From the NCBI GenBank assembly GCA_025617745.1, contig CM046853.1, positions 6,568,873 through 6,632,872 of the forward strand: a stretch of 64,000 nucleotides of DNA, read 5' to 3'. The notes beneath the pieces are model-generated. The model had not been told where the DNA came from. It did not search any database and saw only the letters and a program-made list of their open reading frames with translations. This document shows positions 63,215 through 64,000 of the stretch, one piece after another. How positions within the stretch are numbered: position 1 is the stretch's first letter; each line of letters opens with the position of its first letter. The DNA comes from Heliocidaris erythrogramma. Taxonomy: Eukaryota > Echinodermata > Echinoidea > Camarodonta > Echinometridae. Position numbers and translations under genes: made by a program.

Positions 63215-64000
63215 CTTGACAGCTGCCTATCAGTATGAGAGATAATAATAAGGATAAAATGACACATGATAGACTCATAAATACAAAATTATATGAAATT
63301 TGCATTTCTCAGGATTAGGTCAGTGTCCATGACAAGGCATCAAATTAGTAGATCTAGTCTAATTAGTATAGAATCTATTTTTATTGTTTTCATATATGCA
63401 GCATAAGGGCAATCTTGGACTATATAAAGCACCCTGAATAAGTAAACAGTTGGAAAAAGTCTCCCCAAATAAATGATTCTGAATATTTTCAATATATTTT
63501 AATTCATGTAGATAGCTGAGGGTCCCTCCTATAAAATAAAAAGAAAATTGACTAGTTATTACGCCTGAGTGATCTCAAACCACTTTTGTGAAAGGGTACA
63601 GTACAAAATTAAGACTTGACAAGAATTGGTATTTGTTCTGGATGGTATCAACAAATTTGAGAACTGTTGGAAATTGAAAGTTGGAAAAAGTCTCCCCAAT
63701 TAAATATTTCAACATATTTTCAGGAAAATGTCATACTTGTGGTTAGCTTATTATCTCTTCTATCAAATGACTCTAAAATATCTCACAATATTTTATGCTT
63801 GATTTAGCAAGAGCCACTTTTGTGAAATGGTGCAAAATCCATTCTTGACAAATGTCTGTTGTTGTTCTGGCTGGTATGAGCCAAGTTGATAGTCATGAAA
63901 AGACTTCGAAACTGTATATTCTGGTCATTGAAAGACTATTTTGAAAGAACAGACTTTGCTCATTGTATTTCCTGATATATCCCATCAAAACTTTATGGAT
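63215..64000 (-). promoter_or_regulatory. Upstream region of the MGCASS gene with diverged tandem repeat
   Basis: No ATG-led coding exon is seen upstream of 63214. TTGGAAAAAGTCTCCCCAA at about 63449 recurs at 63682, and CCACTTTTGTGAAAGGGT (63580) recurs as CCACTTTTGTGAAATGGT (63806), so a unit of about 230 bases is present twice. A TSS cannot be placed. Confidence 0.5.

Overview
The window is animal nuclear DNA. It has genes split by GT-AG introns, AT-rich introns, frequent TACATGTA-type words, microsatellites and a heavy load of transposable elements. A DIRS-type tyrosine-recombinase retrotransposon, tRNA-derived SINEs, foldback MITEs and the overall texture suggest a marine invertebrate deuterostome, most likely an echinoderm such as a sea urchin. 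This placement is an inference, because no species-diagnostic sequence is present.

Three protein-coding genes can be assembled exon by exon with consistent reading phase. (1) SLC25A42-like mitochondrial CoA carrier, minus strand, 6 coding exons between 23477 and 1083 (343 aa). Its second intron, 5158-22651, is 17.5 kb and packed with nested transposons. (2) CALML4-like EF-hand protein, plus strand, 5 coding exons between 34084 and 39818 (153 aa). (3) A protein I cannot name, minus strand, 11 coding exons between 63214 and 45571 (574 aa). It starts MGCASS, a probable myristoylation and palmitoylation site, followed by a Pro/Gln-rich segment, coiled coils and a conserved-looking central region. 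Genes 2 and 3 converge on 39.8-45.6 kb. Genes 1 and 2 diverge from about 23.5-34 kb. The three are ordinary neighbours and show no sign of a shared pathway.

Layout: 0-1.1 kb, SLC25A42 3' UTR and downstream DNA with a foldback MITE. 1.1-23.5 kb, SLC25A42 with SINEs, LINE remnants, a degenerate DIRS element (12.8-18.3 kb), a 1.36-kb tandem duplication (18.7-21.4 kb) and a LINE RT remnant. 23.5-34 kb, repeat-rich intergenic DNA. 34-39.8 kb, CALML4. 39.8-45.6 kb, low-feature convergent region. 45.6-63.2 kb, the MGCASS gene with repeat-filled introns. 63.2-64 kb, its upstream region.

The most interesting pattern is a set of five repeat families, labelled F1-F5 here (F1 2790-4130; F2 24780-25370 and 50240-52030; F3 27152-27832 and 55086-55220; F4 30441-31495 and 53094-55013; F5 61215-62115). 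Their sequences differ but they share one architecture: a short head (ACTAGA in four of the five), a subterminal motif, a tandem array of modules, a GACGG/CGG-rich microsatellite, then a 3'-terminal hairpin followed by A-rich DNA. One arm of the hairpin is complementary to the 5' subterminal motif. This resembles non-autonomous Helitron/Helentron-like elements (HINEs), but no transposase is present here, so the assignment is a hypothesis.
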